From positions 1-5,498 of the forward strand of contig JADHUQ010000150.1 in assembly GCA_016784425.1 (NCBI GenBank): DNA of 5,498 bases, in the 5' to 3' direction. Source of the stretch: Candidatus Delongbacteria bacterium (GTDB lineage: Bacteria > CAIWAD01 > BS150m-G50). A program made the position numbers and the translations under genes. Positions 5,494 to 5,498 of this stretch are shown in pieces (within the stretch, counting starts at the first letter, position 1; each line of letters starts with the position of its first letter). A model generated the notes under the pieces. It saw nothing but the letters and a program-made list of their open reading frames with translations, was not told where the DNA came from and did not search any database.

Positions 5494-5498
5494 AATAC

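Overview
All five recognisable genes in this window lie on the minus strand, so they are read from position 5498 down to 1. Every one begins with a signal peptide, and none looks like an enzyme, regulator or housekeeping gene. The plus strand holds only shadow frames. The organism looks like a Gram-negative bacterium of the FCB group or a related uncultivated lineage (types such as Cloacimonadota, Fermentibacterota, WOR-3 or Eisenbacteria). The reasons are the C-terminal 'YPNPFNPxTTIEY...SSGIYxVEL...K' domain of the type IX secretion / FlgD-Ig-like kind, and the 'IPDDQSTIQAGLNTAVEGDTV' entry motif on right-handed beta-helix proteins. The lineage is an inference from family knowledge, not something read directly from a marker gene.

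Layout in transcription order. (1) 5493-4058: a secreted beta-helix protein with a C-terminal sorting domain, broken by a frameshift that can be placed within 17 bases (5063-5079). (2) 4046-2667: an intact tandem paralogue starting 11 nt after it, with nearly the same N-terminus and beta-helix but ending in a fibronectin-III-like module instead of the sorting domain. (3) 2570-1773: a secreted protein with two copies of a 'WLN..GG.W.GS' module. (4) 1755-1000: a small secreted protein with an acidic calcium-loop-like segment and a sorting domain almost identical to that of gene 1, starting 17 nt after the previous stop. (5) 723-1, incomplete: a secreted protein with an unrecognised beta-rich domain and the start of another NPFNP domain, separated from gene 4 by 276 nt that hold inverted repeats but no gene.

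Spacing suggests that genes 1-2 and genes 3-4 are co-transcribed pairs. The 96-nt and 276-nt gaps could contain internal ends or promoters, but the signals seen are weak. Together the genes look like a cell-surface or extracellular locus: beta-helix fibres or adhesin-like proteins plus smaller exported partners, some with a surface-sorting tag and some without. The most notable signals are the frameshift, the tandem paralogues with exchanged C-terminal modules, and the sorting-domain cassette shared at DNA level (48 identical bases) by two otherwise unrelated genes. I see no CRISPR array, IS element, tRNA, rRNA or defence system.
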